Of a stretch of DNA of 33,236 nt, positions 7,769 through 16,316 are shown one piece after another. Source of the DNA: an uncultured Intestinimonas sp. (GTDB lineage: Bacteria > Bacillota > Clostridia > Oscillospirales > Oscillospiraceae); NCBI RefSeq assembly GCF_944387725.1, contig NZ_CALXGA010000019.1, forward strand, positions 1 to 33,236, read 5' to 3'. The first letter of the stretch is position 1; every line of letters begins with the position of its first letter. The position numbers and the translations under genes were made by a program. Under the pieces are notes generated by a model. It did not search any database and was not told the DNA's origin. It saw nothing but the letters and a program-made list of their open reading frames with translations.

Positions 7769-8647
7769 GTGGTGCGAAGCATGACCGGCTACGGCAGAGG
7801 CGAGGCGGTTCGGAATGGGTGCGCCATTACGGTGGAGGTCCGTTCTGTCAATAACCGCTATCTGGACTGCTCCATCAAAATGCCCCGGACCTACCTCTTT
7901 GCCGAGGAAGCCCTCAAGAGCCAGGTCCAGGGCAGTATTACCCGGGGCAAGGTAGACGTCTTTGTCACCATTGAGGGGGCGGCGGCCCAGGGGGTCACCA
8001 TTACGGTGGACCACACAGTGGCCGGGCGCTATCTAGCGGCCCTGGAGGAGCTCAAGAACACCTACCCGGTGGAGGGGTCTCCTACCCTGGAGCTCCTGGC
8101 CCGGTTCCCGGACGTCCTCCGGGTGGAGAAGGCCCCGGAGGATGTGGAGGCCGTAGCAGCCGGTATCGGAGCGGTACTGGACCAGGCTCTGGCGGATTTC
8201 TCCGTCATGCGGGAGCGGGAGGGGGAGAAGCTCCGGGCCGACATTCTCTCCCGGGCCGAAGCCATCGAGGCCCTGACGGACCTGGTGGAGGCGCAGAGCC
8301 CCCGGACGGTGGCCGAGTACCGGGCCCGGCTGGAGGCCAAGCTGACGGAGGTTTTGCAAAACCACCAGTTGGACGAGAGCCGCATTCTCACCGAGGCGGC
8401 CATTTTCGCCGACAAGGTGGCGGTGGACGAGGAGACCGTCCGGCTCCGCAGCCATCTCTCCCAGCTCCGGGCCATGCTGGAGCAGGGGGGACCCATGGGC
8501 CGGAAGCTGGACTTCCTCATCCAGGAGTTCAACCGGGAGGCCAACACCATCGGATCCAAGTGCAGCGACATCGAGACCTCCCGGCGGGTCATCGACATCA
8601 AGGGCGAGATTGAGAAAATCCGCGAGCAGGTCCAGAACATCGAGTAG
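7769..8647 (+). CDS. yicC: YicC family endoribonuclease
   Basis: YicC-type proteins are endoribonucleases involved in RNA turnover. The 292-residue protein begins VRSMTGYGRGE, the family's N-terminal signature. It has VEVRSVNNRYLDCSIKMP near residue 25 and the conserved C-terminal region KLDFLIQEFNREANTIGSK and EIEKIREQVQNIE. I place the start at GTG 7769, 8 bases after aaagggg (7754-7760); the next codon is also GTG, and an ATG at 7736 has no ribosome-binding site. It heads the yicC-remA-gmk-rpoZ order also found in Bacillus (yloC-ylzA-gmk-rpoZ). Confidence 0.93.
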   Translation: MVRSMTGYGRGEAVRNGCAITVEVRSVNNRYLDCSIKMPRTYLFAEEALKSQVQGSITRGKVDVFVTIEGAAAQGVTITVDHTVAGRYLAALEELKNTYPVEGSPTLELLARFPDVLRVEKAPEDVEAVAAGIGAVLDQALADFSVMREREGEKLRADILSRAEAIEALTDLVEAQSPRTVAEYRARLEAKLTEVLQNHQLDESRILTEAAIFADKVAVDEETVRLRSHLSQLRAMLEQGGPMGRKLDFLIQEFNREANTIGSKCSDIETSRRVIDIKGEIEKIREQVQNIE

Positions 8648-8659
8648 GGGGGCGGCGGT

Positions 8660-8932
8660 GTGAAGCTCATCAACATCGGATTTGGCAGTATGGTCTCGGC
8701 GGAGCGGCTCATCGCCATCGTCAGCCCGGAGTCCGCCCCCATTAAGCGGATGATCCAGGAGGCCCGGGAGCGGAGCGTCCTCATTGACGCCACCTACGGA
8801 CGGAAGACCCGGGCCGTGCTGGTGATGGACAGCGATCATGTGATTCTCTCCGCCATCCCCACGGACAAAATGGCCGAGCGCCTGGGAGTCATCGCCGGGG
8901 AAGGGCCGGAAGAGGAGGAAATGCTCTCGTGA
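8660..8932 (+). CDS. remA: RemA (DUF370), DNA-binding regulator
   Basis: A 90-residue protein that matches RemA throughout: [30 protein letters not shown], then [23 protein letters not shown]. In B. subtilis RemA forms ring-like oligomers, binds DNA and activates matrix and osmoprotection genes. The GTG start at 8660 follows a G-rich ribosome-binding site. The stop overlaps the gmk start (GTGA). The targets of RemA in an anaerobic clostridium are not evident here. The C-terminal acidic stretch (EGPEEEEM) varies in the family. Confidence 0.94.
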   Translation: MKLINIGFGSMVSAERLIAIVSPESAPIKRMIQEARERSVLIDATYGRKTRAVLVMDSDHVILSAIPTDKMAERLGVIAGEGPEEEEMLS

Positions 8933-9540
8933 TGATTAAGAAAAAGACCCGCGGCCAGCTCATCGTCCTCTCCGGGCCCTCCGGCGTGGGCAAGAGCACG
9001 GTGATCTCCGAGCTGCTGGGTCAGCGGCAGGACATCCACTTCTCCGTCTCCTTCACCACCCGGCAGCCCAGGGTGGGGGAGGCCGACGGCGTAAACTACC
9101 ACTTTGTGGACCGGGCGGAGTTCGAGCGCATGATCTCCGCCGGTGAGCTGCTGGAGTATGCCGAATATGTGGGCAACTACTACGGCACCTCCCTGAAGGT
9201 CATCCAGGAGAAGGTGGCCGCCGGCACCGATGTGCTGCTGGATATCGAGGTCCAGGGGGCCGCAAAGGTCCGGGCCAAGTGCCCCGAGGCGGTGCTGATC
9301 TTCATCATTCCCCCCTCCTTTGAGGAGCTCTCCCGGCGGCTGCGTGGCCGCAACACCGACAGCGAGGAGACCATCGCCGGGCGGCTCCGAAAGGCCAGGG
9401 AGGAATACAGGCAGATTCCCAGCTATGACTACCTGGTGGTCAACGACAAGGTCTCGGCGGCGGCGGCGGAGATCATCGCCATCCTGCTGGCCGAGGACTG
9501 CCGGACCCGGAACCGCCTCCATCTGGTGGACGATATCTGA
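8929..9540 (+). CDS. gmk: Guanylate kinase
   Basis: Guanylate kinase phosphorylates GMP to GDP with ATP. The 203-residue protein has the P-loop GPSGVGKST near residue 16, the GMP-binding segment [33 protein letters not shown], and [15 protein letters not shown]. The length is standard. The start is GTG 8929 (overlapping the remA stop) or the ATG at 8932; AGGAGG at 8913-8918 serves either. The gene neighbours rpoZ as in most Firmicutes. A palindromic repeat begins at the base after its stop. Confidence 0.97.
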   Translation: MMIKKKTRGQLIVLSGPSGVGKSTVISELLGQRQDIHFSVSFTTRQPRVGEADGVNYHFVDRAEFERMISAGELLEYAEYVGNYYGTSLKVIQEKVAAGTDVLLDIEVQGAAKVRAKCPEAVLIFIIPPSFEELSRRLRGRNTDSEETIAGRLRKAREEYRQIPSYDYLVVNDKVSAAAAEIIAILLAEDCRTRNRLHLVDDI

Positions 9541-9623
9541 GGCAACGCCGCACAAAGACCGCCTGACGGCTTTGCACACCATCTGCTGACGCATCTGGCG
9601 CACAATCCTTGTGCGGTGTTGCC
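9541..9623. repeat. Palindromic intergenic repeat, copy 2 (long form)
   Basis: An 83-base element fills most of the gmk-rpoZ spacer. The ends ggcaacgccgcacaa (9541-9555) and ttgtgcggtgttgcc (9609-9623) are inverted repeats with one G-U pair. The segment 9552-9574 is identical to 1399-1421 in copy 1. About 34 extra bases lie between the core hairpin and the right arm in comparison with copy 1. It starts directly after the gmk stop. It looks like a small mobile or REP-like element and would fold into a stable RNA hairpin. Confidence 0.75.
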
Positions 9624-9653
9624 TCTGACATTTTCAAAGGAGTGTAAGGACAT

Positions 9654-9857
9654 ATGATGCTCTATCCCGCAATGAAGGACCTGCTGGCCCAGGTGCCCAG
9701 CCGCTACCAATTGGTGAATGTGGTGGCCCACCGGGCCCGTCAGATTGCCGCCGAAGCGGAGGAGGGGGGCTACCCCCTCAGCGAGAAGCCTGTCTCCTTG
9801 GCCATCCAGGAGATCGCGGAGGGAAAGGTGGACCTCTCCCTCCCGGAGCAGCCTTGA
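9654..9857 (+). CDS. rpoZ: RNA polymerase omega subunit
   Basis: Omega helps assemble and stabilise the RNA polymerase beta-prime subunit. The 67-residue protein has SRYQLVNVVAHRARQIAAEA, which corresponds to the conserved omega helix (family pattern kYeLV..aakRARqi), and EKPVSLAIQEIAEGKV. Size and position after gmk agree. The start may be 9654 or the next codon, also ATG; aaaggag lies at 9636-9642. Confidence 0.92.
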   Translation: MMLYPAMKDLLAQVPSRYQLVNVVAHRARQIAAEAEEGGYPLSEKPVSLAIQEIAEGKVDLSLPEQP

Positions 9858-9992
9858 GCCACGCCTGTCTGGACAGGTCCGCCGGCCCGCCGGGGCTTTG
9901 CGGTTCGTGCCGGGGCAGCCGTCCCCGCGACCGAAAGCGCCGGATGGGTTCTGCCCCCGGCGCTTGCCTTTTCCGGTGGAGGGGGCCCGGCC
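9858..9992 (+). other. Hairpin-dense spacer before priA
   Basis: This 135-base gap holds no credible gene. It contains several adjacent inverted repeats: cctgtctggacagg (9864-9877), cgggg/ccccg (9911-9915 with 9923-9927), and aagcgccgg/ccggcgctt (9935-9943 with 9957-9965) followed by gccttttcc. The last could be a terminator or attenuator. In B. subtilis coaBC sits at this position. Confidence 0.4.
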
Positions 9993-12467
9993 ATGGATGA
10001 GGTACGGGTGGCCAAGGTTGCCCTGGCGGCGGCCACCTACGCCATCGACAAGCCCTACGACTATCTGGTGGAGGGCGAGCTGTGGGAGCGGGTGGTCCCA
10101 GGGGTGCGGGTAATGATCCCCTTTGGGCCCGGAAACCGGCGGACTGAGGGACTGGTGCTGGCGGTGGCCGGGGCTGTCCCAGACAAGAAGCTCAAGTCCA
10201 TCCTCGCCGTCCTGGATGAGATCCCTGTGCTGGATGCCGGCGGACGAAGGCTGTGCCTCTGGATGCGGGAGCGGTTTTTCTGCACCTTCTACGACGCGGC
10301 CCGGGCCATGCTACCCGCCGGACTGTGGTTCTCCCTCCGGGACAGCTACCGCGTCGTCCCCGGTGTGGACCAGGAGGCATCTTACCAGGCGGCGGGCCGA
10401 TCGGAACACGCCCGGCGTATCCTGGACCTGATCTGGGCCGCCGGAGGAGAGGCCGAGATCGGGCAGATTCGGGATGCCTTTGCCGGAAAGGACCCAAATC
10501 CGGCCCTGAAACTCCTGACGGACCAGGGCATCCTCACCCTGGAGACCATCGCCGCCCGGGGCGTGGGGGACAAGACGGAGCAGGTGGCCTCTCTGGCCGT
10601 TCCGGCGGAGGAAGCCCTGGCCCAGGCGGCCTCCCGGCGGCGCTCCGCCCCCCAGCGGTACGCCGTGGTGGAGCTGTTGTGCGGCGTGGGCCGGGCCTCG
10701 GTCAAGGAGATCTGCTATTTCACCGGGGCTTCCAGCGCCACCCTGCGCGCCCTGGTCAAAAGCGGCCTTATCACCCTGGAGAAACGGGAGGTCTTCCGCC
10801 GAGTCCAGGTGGAGGCGGTGGAGCCCGCCCCTCCGGTGGTCCTCAACCAGGAGCAGCAGGCCGCCTTTGAGGCACTGGACGCCCTATGCCGGGCCCCGGA
10901 GCCGGCAGTGTCCCTCCTCTACGGGGTGACGGGCAGCGGCAAAACCCAGGTCTATATCCGTCTCATTCAAGCCGCCCTGGAGCGGGGACAGTCGGCCCTG
11001 GTCCTGGTGCCGGAAATTGCCCTGACCCCCCAGCTCCTGCGCATTTTTTCCTCCCATTTTGGGGATCACATTGCTGTGCTCCACAGCTCCCTCCGGGCGG
11101 GGGAGCGGTACGACGAGTGGAAGCGGGCCCGCTCCGGCGCCGCCCGGGTGGTGTTGGGGACCCGCTCCGCAGTCTTCGCCCCCATGGAGCATCTGGGCCT
11201 TCTGATCCTGGACGAGGAGCAGGAGGCTACCTACAAGTCGGAAAACACCCCCCGGTACCACGCCCGGGATGTCGCCAAGTACCGCTGCGCCAAGTGCGGG
11301 GGGCTGTTGGTGCTGGGCTCCGCCACCCCCTCGGTGGAGACCATGTATCTGGCCCGGGCCGGGGTTTACCATCTGGTGGAACTGCGCCGGCGCTACAACA
11401 CCCGGGCCCTGCCGGGGGTCTTCCTCAGCGATCTGAAGGAGGAGCTTCGGAGGGGCAGCGGCGGCGCCATCGGCGGCCTCCTCCGCCAGGAGATCGCCGC
11501 CAACCTGGAGCGGGGGGAGCAGGCCATCCTCTTCCTCAACCGCCGGGGGGCCAGCCGGATGGTCTCCTGCGGAGAGTGCGGCGCCGTACCCACCTGCCCC
11601 CGCTGCTCGGTCCACCTCACCTACCACTCGGCCAACGGCCGCCTCATGTGCCACTACTGCGGCCACTCCCAGCCCCTGCCGCCGGCCTGCCCGGATTGCG
11701 GCGGCGCCCTCCACTTTATCGGCGCCGGCACCCAGCGGGTTCAGGAGGAGCTGGAACAGCTCTTCCCCGGGGTGGAGGTCATGCGGATGGATACCGATAC
11801 CGTCTCCGCCGCCCACTCCCATGAGGCCATCCTCTCCCGGTTCGAGCGGGAGAGGGTCCCCATCCTGGTGGGGACCCAGATGGTGGCCAAGGGTCTGGAC
11901 TTTGAGAACGTCACCCTGGTGGGGGTGGTGGCCGCCGACCTGTCCCTCTATGTGGACAGCTTTCGGGCCACGGAGCGGACCTTTTCCCTCCTCACCCAGG
12001 TGGTGGGCCGAGCCGGCCGGGGGGAGAAATCCGGCCGGGCGGTGATCCAGACCTATACGCCGGACAACGATGTCATCCGCTTTGCCGCCGCCCAGGACTA
12101 CGACAGCTTTTACAACCAGGAGATTGAGCTGCGCCGGATGATGGACTACCCCCCCTTTCGCACCCTGTTCGTGCTCATGGCCTCCGGGCGGGACGAGGCC
12201 GCCGTGCTCCGGGTGTGCCAAAAGCTCCGGCGCAGTCTGGAGCTCTGGGCGGAGTCCCGCCGGGGTGGGGAAGACTTCCCCCGGCTTCTGGGCCCCGCAC
12301 CGGCGGCGGTGGCCAAGGTGAACAACCGCTACCGCTACCGGCTCACCCTAATGAGCCCCAATCATAAGGAAGTCCGCTCCATGCTCTCCCAGCTCCTCCA
12401 GGCCGTGGGCCGGGACAGGGAGAGCCGGGGCGTGTCCGTCTTCGTGGACGCGGACCCATACGACTAG
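9993..12467 (+). CDS. priA: Primosomal helicase PriA
   Basis: PriA recognises stalled forks and reloads the replisome; it is a 3'-to-5' superfamily 2 helicase. The 824 residues contain an N-terminal DNA-binding domain (VALAAATYAIDKPYDYLVEG), a winged-helix region, Walker A GVTGSGKT near residue 311, and Walker B LILDEEQEATYKSE near 406 (DEEH in many homologues). GSATPSVET and helicase motifs QMVAKGLDFENV and VGRAGRG follow. Eight zinc-binding cysteines lie at about 527-570 (CGEC, CPRC, CHYC, CPDC). The ATG follows ggtggaggggg. It leads the priA-def-fmt-rsmB-rlmN run conserved with Bacillus. Confidence 0.96.
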   Translation: MDEVRVAKVALAAATYAIDKPYDYLVEGELWERVVPGVRVMIPFGPGNRRTEGLVLAVAGAVPDKKLKSILAVLDEIPVLDAGGRRLCLWMRERFFCTFYDAARAMLPAGLWFSLRDSYRVVPGVDQEASYQAAGRSEHARRILDLIWAAGGEAEIGQIRDAFAGKDPNPALKLLTDQGILTLETIAARGVGDKTEQVASLAVPAEEALAQAASRRRSAPQRYAVVELLCGVGRASVKEICYFTGASSATLRALVKSGLITLEKREVFRRVQVEAVEPAPPVVLNQEQQAAFEALDALCRAPEPAVSLLYGVTGSGKTQVYIRLIQAALERGQSALVLVPEIALTPQLLRIFSSHFGDHIAVLHSSLRAGERYDEWKRARSGAARVVLGTRSAVFAPMEHLGLLILDEEQEATYKSENTPRYHARDVAKYRCAKCGGLLVLGSATPSVETMYLARAGVYHLVELRRRYNTRALPGVFLSDLKEELRRGSGGAIGGLLRQEIAANLERGEQAILFLNRRGASRMVSCGECGAVPTCPRCSVHLTYHSANGRLMCHYCGHSQPLPPACPDCGGALHFIGAGTQRVQEELEQLFPGVEVMRMDTDTVSAAHSHEAILSRFERERVPILVGTQMVAKGLDFENVTLVGVVAADLSLYVDSFRATERTFSLLTQVVGRAGRGEKSGRAVIQTYTPDNDVIRFAAAQDYDSFYNQEIELRRMMDYPPFRTLFVLMASGRDEAAVLRVCQKLRRSLELWAESRRGGEDFPRLLGPAPAAVAKVNNRYRYRLTLMSPNHKEVRSMLSQLLQAVGRDRESRGVSVFVDADPYD

Positions 12468-12478
12468 GAGGATCAACC

Positions 12479-12973
12479 ATGGCTTTGAGAAAGATTTTGA
12501 CCGACCAGGACCCGGCCCTGCACAAGAAGTGCCGGCCCGTCACCAATTTTGACGGCCGGCTGGGGGAGCTCCTGGACGATTTGCGGGAGACCCTGGCCCA
12601 TGCCAACGGCGCCGGTCTGGCCGCCCCCCAGGTGGGCATCCTGCGCCGCTGCGTCATTGTGGTGGACGAAAAAGACGAGATGCTGGAGCTGGTCAACCCG
12701 GAGATCGTCTGGCGCTCGGAGGAGACCCAGGAGGGCTGGGAGGGCTGCCTCAGCGTCCCCGGCCTCTGGGGAGATGTGGTGCGTCCCGCCCGGGTCCGGG
12801 TCCGGGCCCAAAACCGAAGGGGGGAATCCTTCGAGGTGGAGGGGGAGGGCATTGTGGCCCGGTGCTTCTGCCACGAGCTGGACCACCTGGACGGCCATAT
12901 CTTCACCGAGCTCACTGACCAGCTCTATACCCAGCAGGAGATGGACAAGCTGATGGAGGAGGAGAACCGTTGA
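12479..12973 (+). CDS. def: Peptide deformylase
   Basis: Removes the formyl group from the N-terminal methionine of new proteins, using Fe2+ or a related metal. The 164-residue protein has all three motifs: GAGLAAPQVG (about 42-51), EGCLSVPG (about 83-90, metal Cys) and HELDHLDG (about 127-134, two metal His and the catalytic Glu). aggagg precedes the ATG. The stop overlaps the TTG start of fmt, so formylation and deformylation enzymes are co-translated. Confidence 0.97.
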   Translation: MALRKILTDQDPALHKKCRPVTNFDGRLGELLDDLRETLAHANGAGLAAPQVGILRRCVIVVDEKDEMLELVNPEIVWRSEETQEGWEGCLSVPGLWGDVVRPARVRVRAQNRRGESFEVEGEGIVARCFCHELDHLDGHIFTELTDQLYTQQEMDKLMEEENR

Positions 12974-13890
12974 ACATCCTCTTTATGGGGACCCCGGACT
13001 TTGCAGTCCCCTCCTTACAGGCCCTTTTGGAGGCGGGACACGCCGTCTGCGGGGTGTTTACCCAGCCGGACAAACCCAAAAACCGGGGCATGAAGCTCCA
13101 GGCAAGCCCTGTTAAGGAATTTGCCCTATCAAAAGAAATCCCCGTGTTCCAGCCGGGAAAACTCCGGGATGGCACGGCCTTGGCCCAGATGCAAAGTCTG
13201 GATCCGGAGCTCATTGTGGTGGCGGCCTATGGCCGCATCCTGCCGGAGGACATTCTGAACGCTCCCCCATATGGCTGTATCAACGTCCACTCGTCCCTGC
13301 TCCCCAAGTACCGGGGGGCGGCCCCCATCAACTGGGCCATCCTCAACGGGGAGAAGGAGACCGGCGTCACCATCATGCACATGGCCCCTGAGCTGGACGC
13401 CGGGGACATCATTCTCCAGCGGTCCACCCCCATCGGACCGGATGAGACGGCCCCGGAGCTCTTCGATCGACTGGCCCAAATGGGCGGGGCGCTCCTGGTG
13501 GAGGCCGTGGCCCAGCTCCAGGCAGGGACAGCGCCTCAGATCCCCCAGGACGGGAGCCAGGCCACCTATGCCCCCATGCTGAGCCGGGAGCTCTCCCCCC
13601 TGGACTGGAGTAAGCCCGCCCAGGCCCTCCACAACCAGGTGCGGGGGCTGCTGCCCTGGCCCGCCGCCGCTGGAGTGTTCAGTGGGATACGCTGTAAAGT
13701 ATTTCTGACTGATATTATTGACCATACAACGACTGCGAAACCTGGAACGGTCGTGGAGGCCGGAAAGGGCGGCATCGTCATGGCCTGCGGCGGCGGGAGC
13801 CTCCTGCGCATTTTGGAGCTCCAGCCGGATGGGAAAAAGCGGATGGCCGCCGCTGATTTCCTGCGGGGCCATCCCCTGGCCACCGGCTGA
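12970..13890 (+). CDS. fmt: Methionyl-tRNA formyltransferase
   Basis: Transfers a formyl group from 10-formyltetrahydrofolate to initiator Met-tRNA. The 306-residue protein has the N-terminal MNILFMGTPDFAVPSLQALL, the folate/catalytic region INVHSSLLPKYRGAAPINWAI, and GVTIMHMAPELDAGDI. The C-terminal domain contains SPLDWSKPAQALHNQVRGLLPWP. The TTG start (12970) overlaps the def stop and has ggaggag upstream. A stretch at about 13681-13745 is notably AT-rich, with codons such as ATA, GTA and ACA that are scarce in the neighbouring sequence, but the reading frame and domain stay intact. Confidence 0.96.
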   Translation: MNILFMGTPDFAVPSLQALLEAGHAVCGVFTQPDKPKNRGMKLQASPVKEFALSKEIPVFQPGKLRDGTALAQMQSLDPELIVVAAYGRILPEDILNAPPYGCINVHSSLLPKYRGAAPINWAILNGEKETGVTIMHMAPELDAGDIILQRSTPIGPDETAPELFDRLAQMGGALLVEAVAQLQAGTAPQIPQDGSQATYAPMLSRELSPLDWSKPAQALHNQVRGLLPWPAAAGVFSGIRCKVFLTDIIDHTTTAKPGTVVEAGKGGIVMACGGGSLLRILELQPDGKKRMAAADFLRGHPLATG

Positions 13891-13917
13891 CAGGAGGAGA
13901 GAAAGGAGGCTGGATCC

Positions 13918-15252
13918 ATGACCGGCAGCGCCCGGGAGGTGGCCCTGGTGACCCTGACCGCCTGCGAAAAGCAGGGGGCCTGGTCCGATTTGGCCCTGAA
14001 AAAGAACATCCGCGCCGCCGGTCTGGACAGCCGGGATGCCGCCCTGGCCACCCGGCTCTGCTTCGGGGTCCAGCAGAACCGGCTGCTGCTGGACTTTTAC
14101 CTCAGCAGATTCTCCACGGTGAAGCTAGAGCGCATGGAGCGCCAGGTCCGCAATGTTCTGCGGCTGGGGATCTACCAGATCGCCTTTCTCACCAAGGTGC
14201 CGCCCAGCGCTGCCGTCCATACCTCGGTGGAGCTGGCCCGGCGGTACAGCCGGAACCCCAGGAGCCCCGGCCTGGTCAACGGCATTCTGCGCTCCGTGGC
14301 CCGAAATGCGGAACGCCTACCCGTCATTGGCGAGCAGAACCCGGCGGCCTATCTCTCCATCCGCTATAGCCATCCCCTTTGGCTGGTCCAGGAATGGATG
14401 TCCGTCCTGGGGCCAGAGGAGACGGAGGCCCTCCTGGCCGCTGACAACGGCAGGCCGCCCACAGCAGCACAGGTAAATACAATTCACTTTACAGTGGAAT
14501 ATGTGGTGGAGGCCCTCCGGGCCCAGGGAGTGGAGGCCGCGCTCCATCCCTGGATGCCGGACTGCCTGCTCCTCCGCGCCACTGGGGACCTGGAGGGGCT
14601 GGCCCCCTTTCAGGCGGGGGCCTTCTATATCCAGGACCCAGCGGCCCGGGCGGCGGTGCTGGCGGCGGGGCTGGAGCCCGGAATGCGGGTGCTGGACGCC
14701 TGCGCCGCCCCCGGCGGCAAGTCCTTTGCCTGTGCCATAGCCATGGAGGACAGGGGGGGGGTCTTCTCCTGTGACATCCACTCCCACAAAATGGCCCTCA
14801 TTGACGCCGGGGCCCGGCGGCTGGGCCTCACCTGCATCCACGCCGCCGTCCAGGACGCCAAGGCCCGCCGGGAGGGGTGGACGGAGGGCTTCGATCTGGT
14901 GCTGGCCGACGTGCCCTGCTCGGGCCTGGGCATCATCCGCAAGAAGCCAGACATCCGCTACAAGGACCCGGCCCCTCTGAAGGGTTTGCCGGCAGTCCAG
15001 GGGGACATTTTGGACAATATCTCCGGCTATGTGAAGCCGGGGGGCGTCCTGCTCTACTCCACCTGCACCCTGCTGGAGCGGGAGAACGGGGCGGTGGTGG
15101 ACCGCTTCCTGGCGGCACACCCAGAGTATGCCCCGGAGCCCTTCGTCCTGCCGGGCCCGGCGGGGGAGGTCCCGGAGGGCCGCCTGACCCTCTGGCCCCA
15201 CATCCACGACACCGACGGTTTTTTCATCGCCAAACTGCGGAGGCGCCTATGA
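13918..15252 (+). CDS. rsmB: 16S rRNA (cytosine-967 C5)-methyltransferase RsmB
   Basis: The 444-residue protein joins an N-terminal NusB-like RNA-binding domain (residues 1-135, SAREVALVTLTAC to GLVNGILRSVAR) to a SAM-dependent methyltransferase domain. VLDACAAPGGKS (about 258-269) binds SAM. DVPCSG (about 336) and YSTCTL (about 380) hold the two active-site cysteines of m5C RNA methyltransferases. KKPDIRYK is also typical. gagaaaggagg precedes the start. The stop overlaps the rlmN start (ATGA). A short AT-rich patch at about 14463-14505 sits between the two domains. Confidence 0.95.
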   Translation: MTGSAREVALVTLTACEKQGAWSDLALKKNIRAAGLDSRDAALATRLCFGVQQNRLLLDFYLSRFSTVKLERMERQVRNVLRLGIYQIAFLTKVPPSAAVHTSVELARRYSRNPRSPGLVNGILRSVARNAERLPVIGEQNPAAYLSIRYSHPLWLVQEWMSVLGPEETEALLAADNGRPPTAAQVNTIHFTVEYVVEALRAQGVEAALHPWMPDCLLLRATGDLEGLAPFQAGAFYIQDPAARAAVLAAGLEPGMRVLDACAAPGGKSFACAIAMEDRGGVFSCDIHSHKMALIDAGARRLGLTCIHAAVQDAKARREGWTEGFDLVLADVPCSGLGIIRKKPDIRYKDPAPLKGLPAVQGDILDNISGYVKPGGVLLYSTCTLLERENGAVVDRFLAAHPEYAPEPFVLPGPAGEVPEGRLTLWPHIHDTDGFFIAKLRRRL

Positions 15253-16289
15253 CCGACATCAAATCCATGACCCAGAGAGAGCTGACAGACTGGCTGAAGG
15301 AGCGGGGAGAGCCCGCCTTTCGGGCCAAGCAGCTCTTTCTCTGGCTCCACCGAGGGGCCGCCTCCTTCGATGAGATGACCAATCTCTCCAAGTCCCTGCG
15401 GGAAAAGCTGGCGGGGGAGTGCCATATCACATGTCCAGAGGTTGCCCGGAAGCAGGTGTCCGCCCTGGACGGCACAGTCAAGTACCTCTGGCGGCTTCAG
15501 GACGGAAATTGCATCGAAACGGTTTTGATGCGCTATCATCATGGGAATACTGTCTGTATCTCCTCCCAGGTGGGCTGCCGGATGGACTGCGCCTTCTGCG
15601 CCTCCACCCTGGGGGGCAAGGTCCGGGACCTGACCGCCTCGGAGATGCTGGACCAGGTCCTCTTCACCCAGCTGGACTCCGGCCTTCCCATCTCCAATAT
15701 CGTCCTCATGGGCATTGGGGAGCCTCTGGACAATTTCGATACGGTACTGCGGTTCCTAGAGCTGGTCAACCACCCGGATGGACAGAACATCGGGATGCGC
15801 CACATCTCCCTTTCCACCTGCGGCCTGGTGGACAAAATTGACAAACTGGCCCAACATCGGTTACAATTAACCTTGTCTGTCTCCCTCCACGCCCCGGATA
15901 ACGAGACCCGGAGCCGCATCATGCCGGTGAACCGGGGGGTGGGGGTAGATCGGCTTTTTGCCGCCTGCCGCCGCTACTTCGAGGTTACCGGGCGGCGGAT
16001 CTCCTATGAGTACGCCATGATCGACGGCGTCAACGACAGCGACCGGCAGGCCGACCTGCTGGCCGCCCATCTCAAAGGGACGCCGGGACATGTGAACCTC
16101 ATTCCCCTCAACGAGGTGAAGGAGAGCCCCCTGCGGCCCAGCCGCCGGGTGGCGGAGTTTCAGAAGCGCCTGGAGCGTCAGGGCGTCACTGTCACTGTGC
16201 GCCGGAGGCTGGGCGGGGACATCGACGCCTCCTGCGGGCAGCTCCGGCGGAAGGCCATGCGGGAAGACACCCTGGAACAGCACACCTGA
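15249..16289 (+). CDS. rlmN: 23S rRNA (adenine-2503 C2)-methyltransferase RlmN, radical SAM
   Basis: RlmN methylates A2503 of 23S rRNA, and usually A37 of some tRNAs, by radical SAM chemistry. The 346-residue protein has the Fe-S cluster motif CRMDCAFC (C110, C114, C117), the SAM-binding GIGEPLDNFD, LSTCGLVDKI, and the C-terminal GGDIDASCGQL, whose Cys (about 329) is the methyl-carrying residue. The N-terminal domain (LTDWLKERGEPAFRAKQLFLWLH) is standard. The ATG at 15249 overlaps the rsmB stop. Cfr, the resistance paralogue, is less likely given the operon and the intact RlmN features. Confidence 0.96.
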   Translation: MTDIKSMTQRELTDWLKERGEPAFRAKQLFLWLHRGAASFDEMTNLSKSLREKLAGECHITCPEVARKQVSALDGTVKYLWRLQDGNCIETVLMRYHHGNTVCISSQVGCRMDCAFCASTLGGKVRDLTASEMLDQVLFTQLDSGLPISNIVLMGIGEPLDNFDTVLRFLELVNHPDGQNIGMRHISLSTCGLVDKIDKLAQHRLQLTLSVSLHAPDNETRSRIMPVNRGVGVDRLFAACRRYFEVTGRRISYEYAMIDGVNDSDRQADLLAAHLKGTPGHVNLIPLNEVKESPLRPSRRVAEFQKRLERQGVTVTVRRRLGGDIDASCGQLRRKAMREDTLEQHT

Positions 16290-16316
16290 CCGGGGAAGGG
16301 AAAGGATTGGTCCAAT

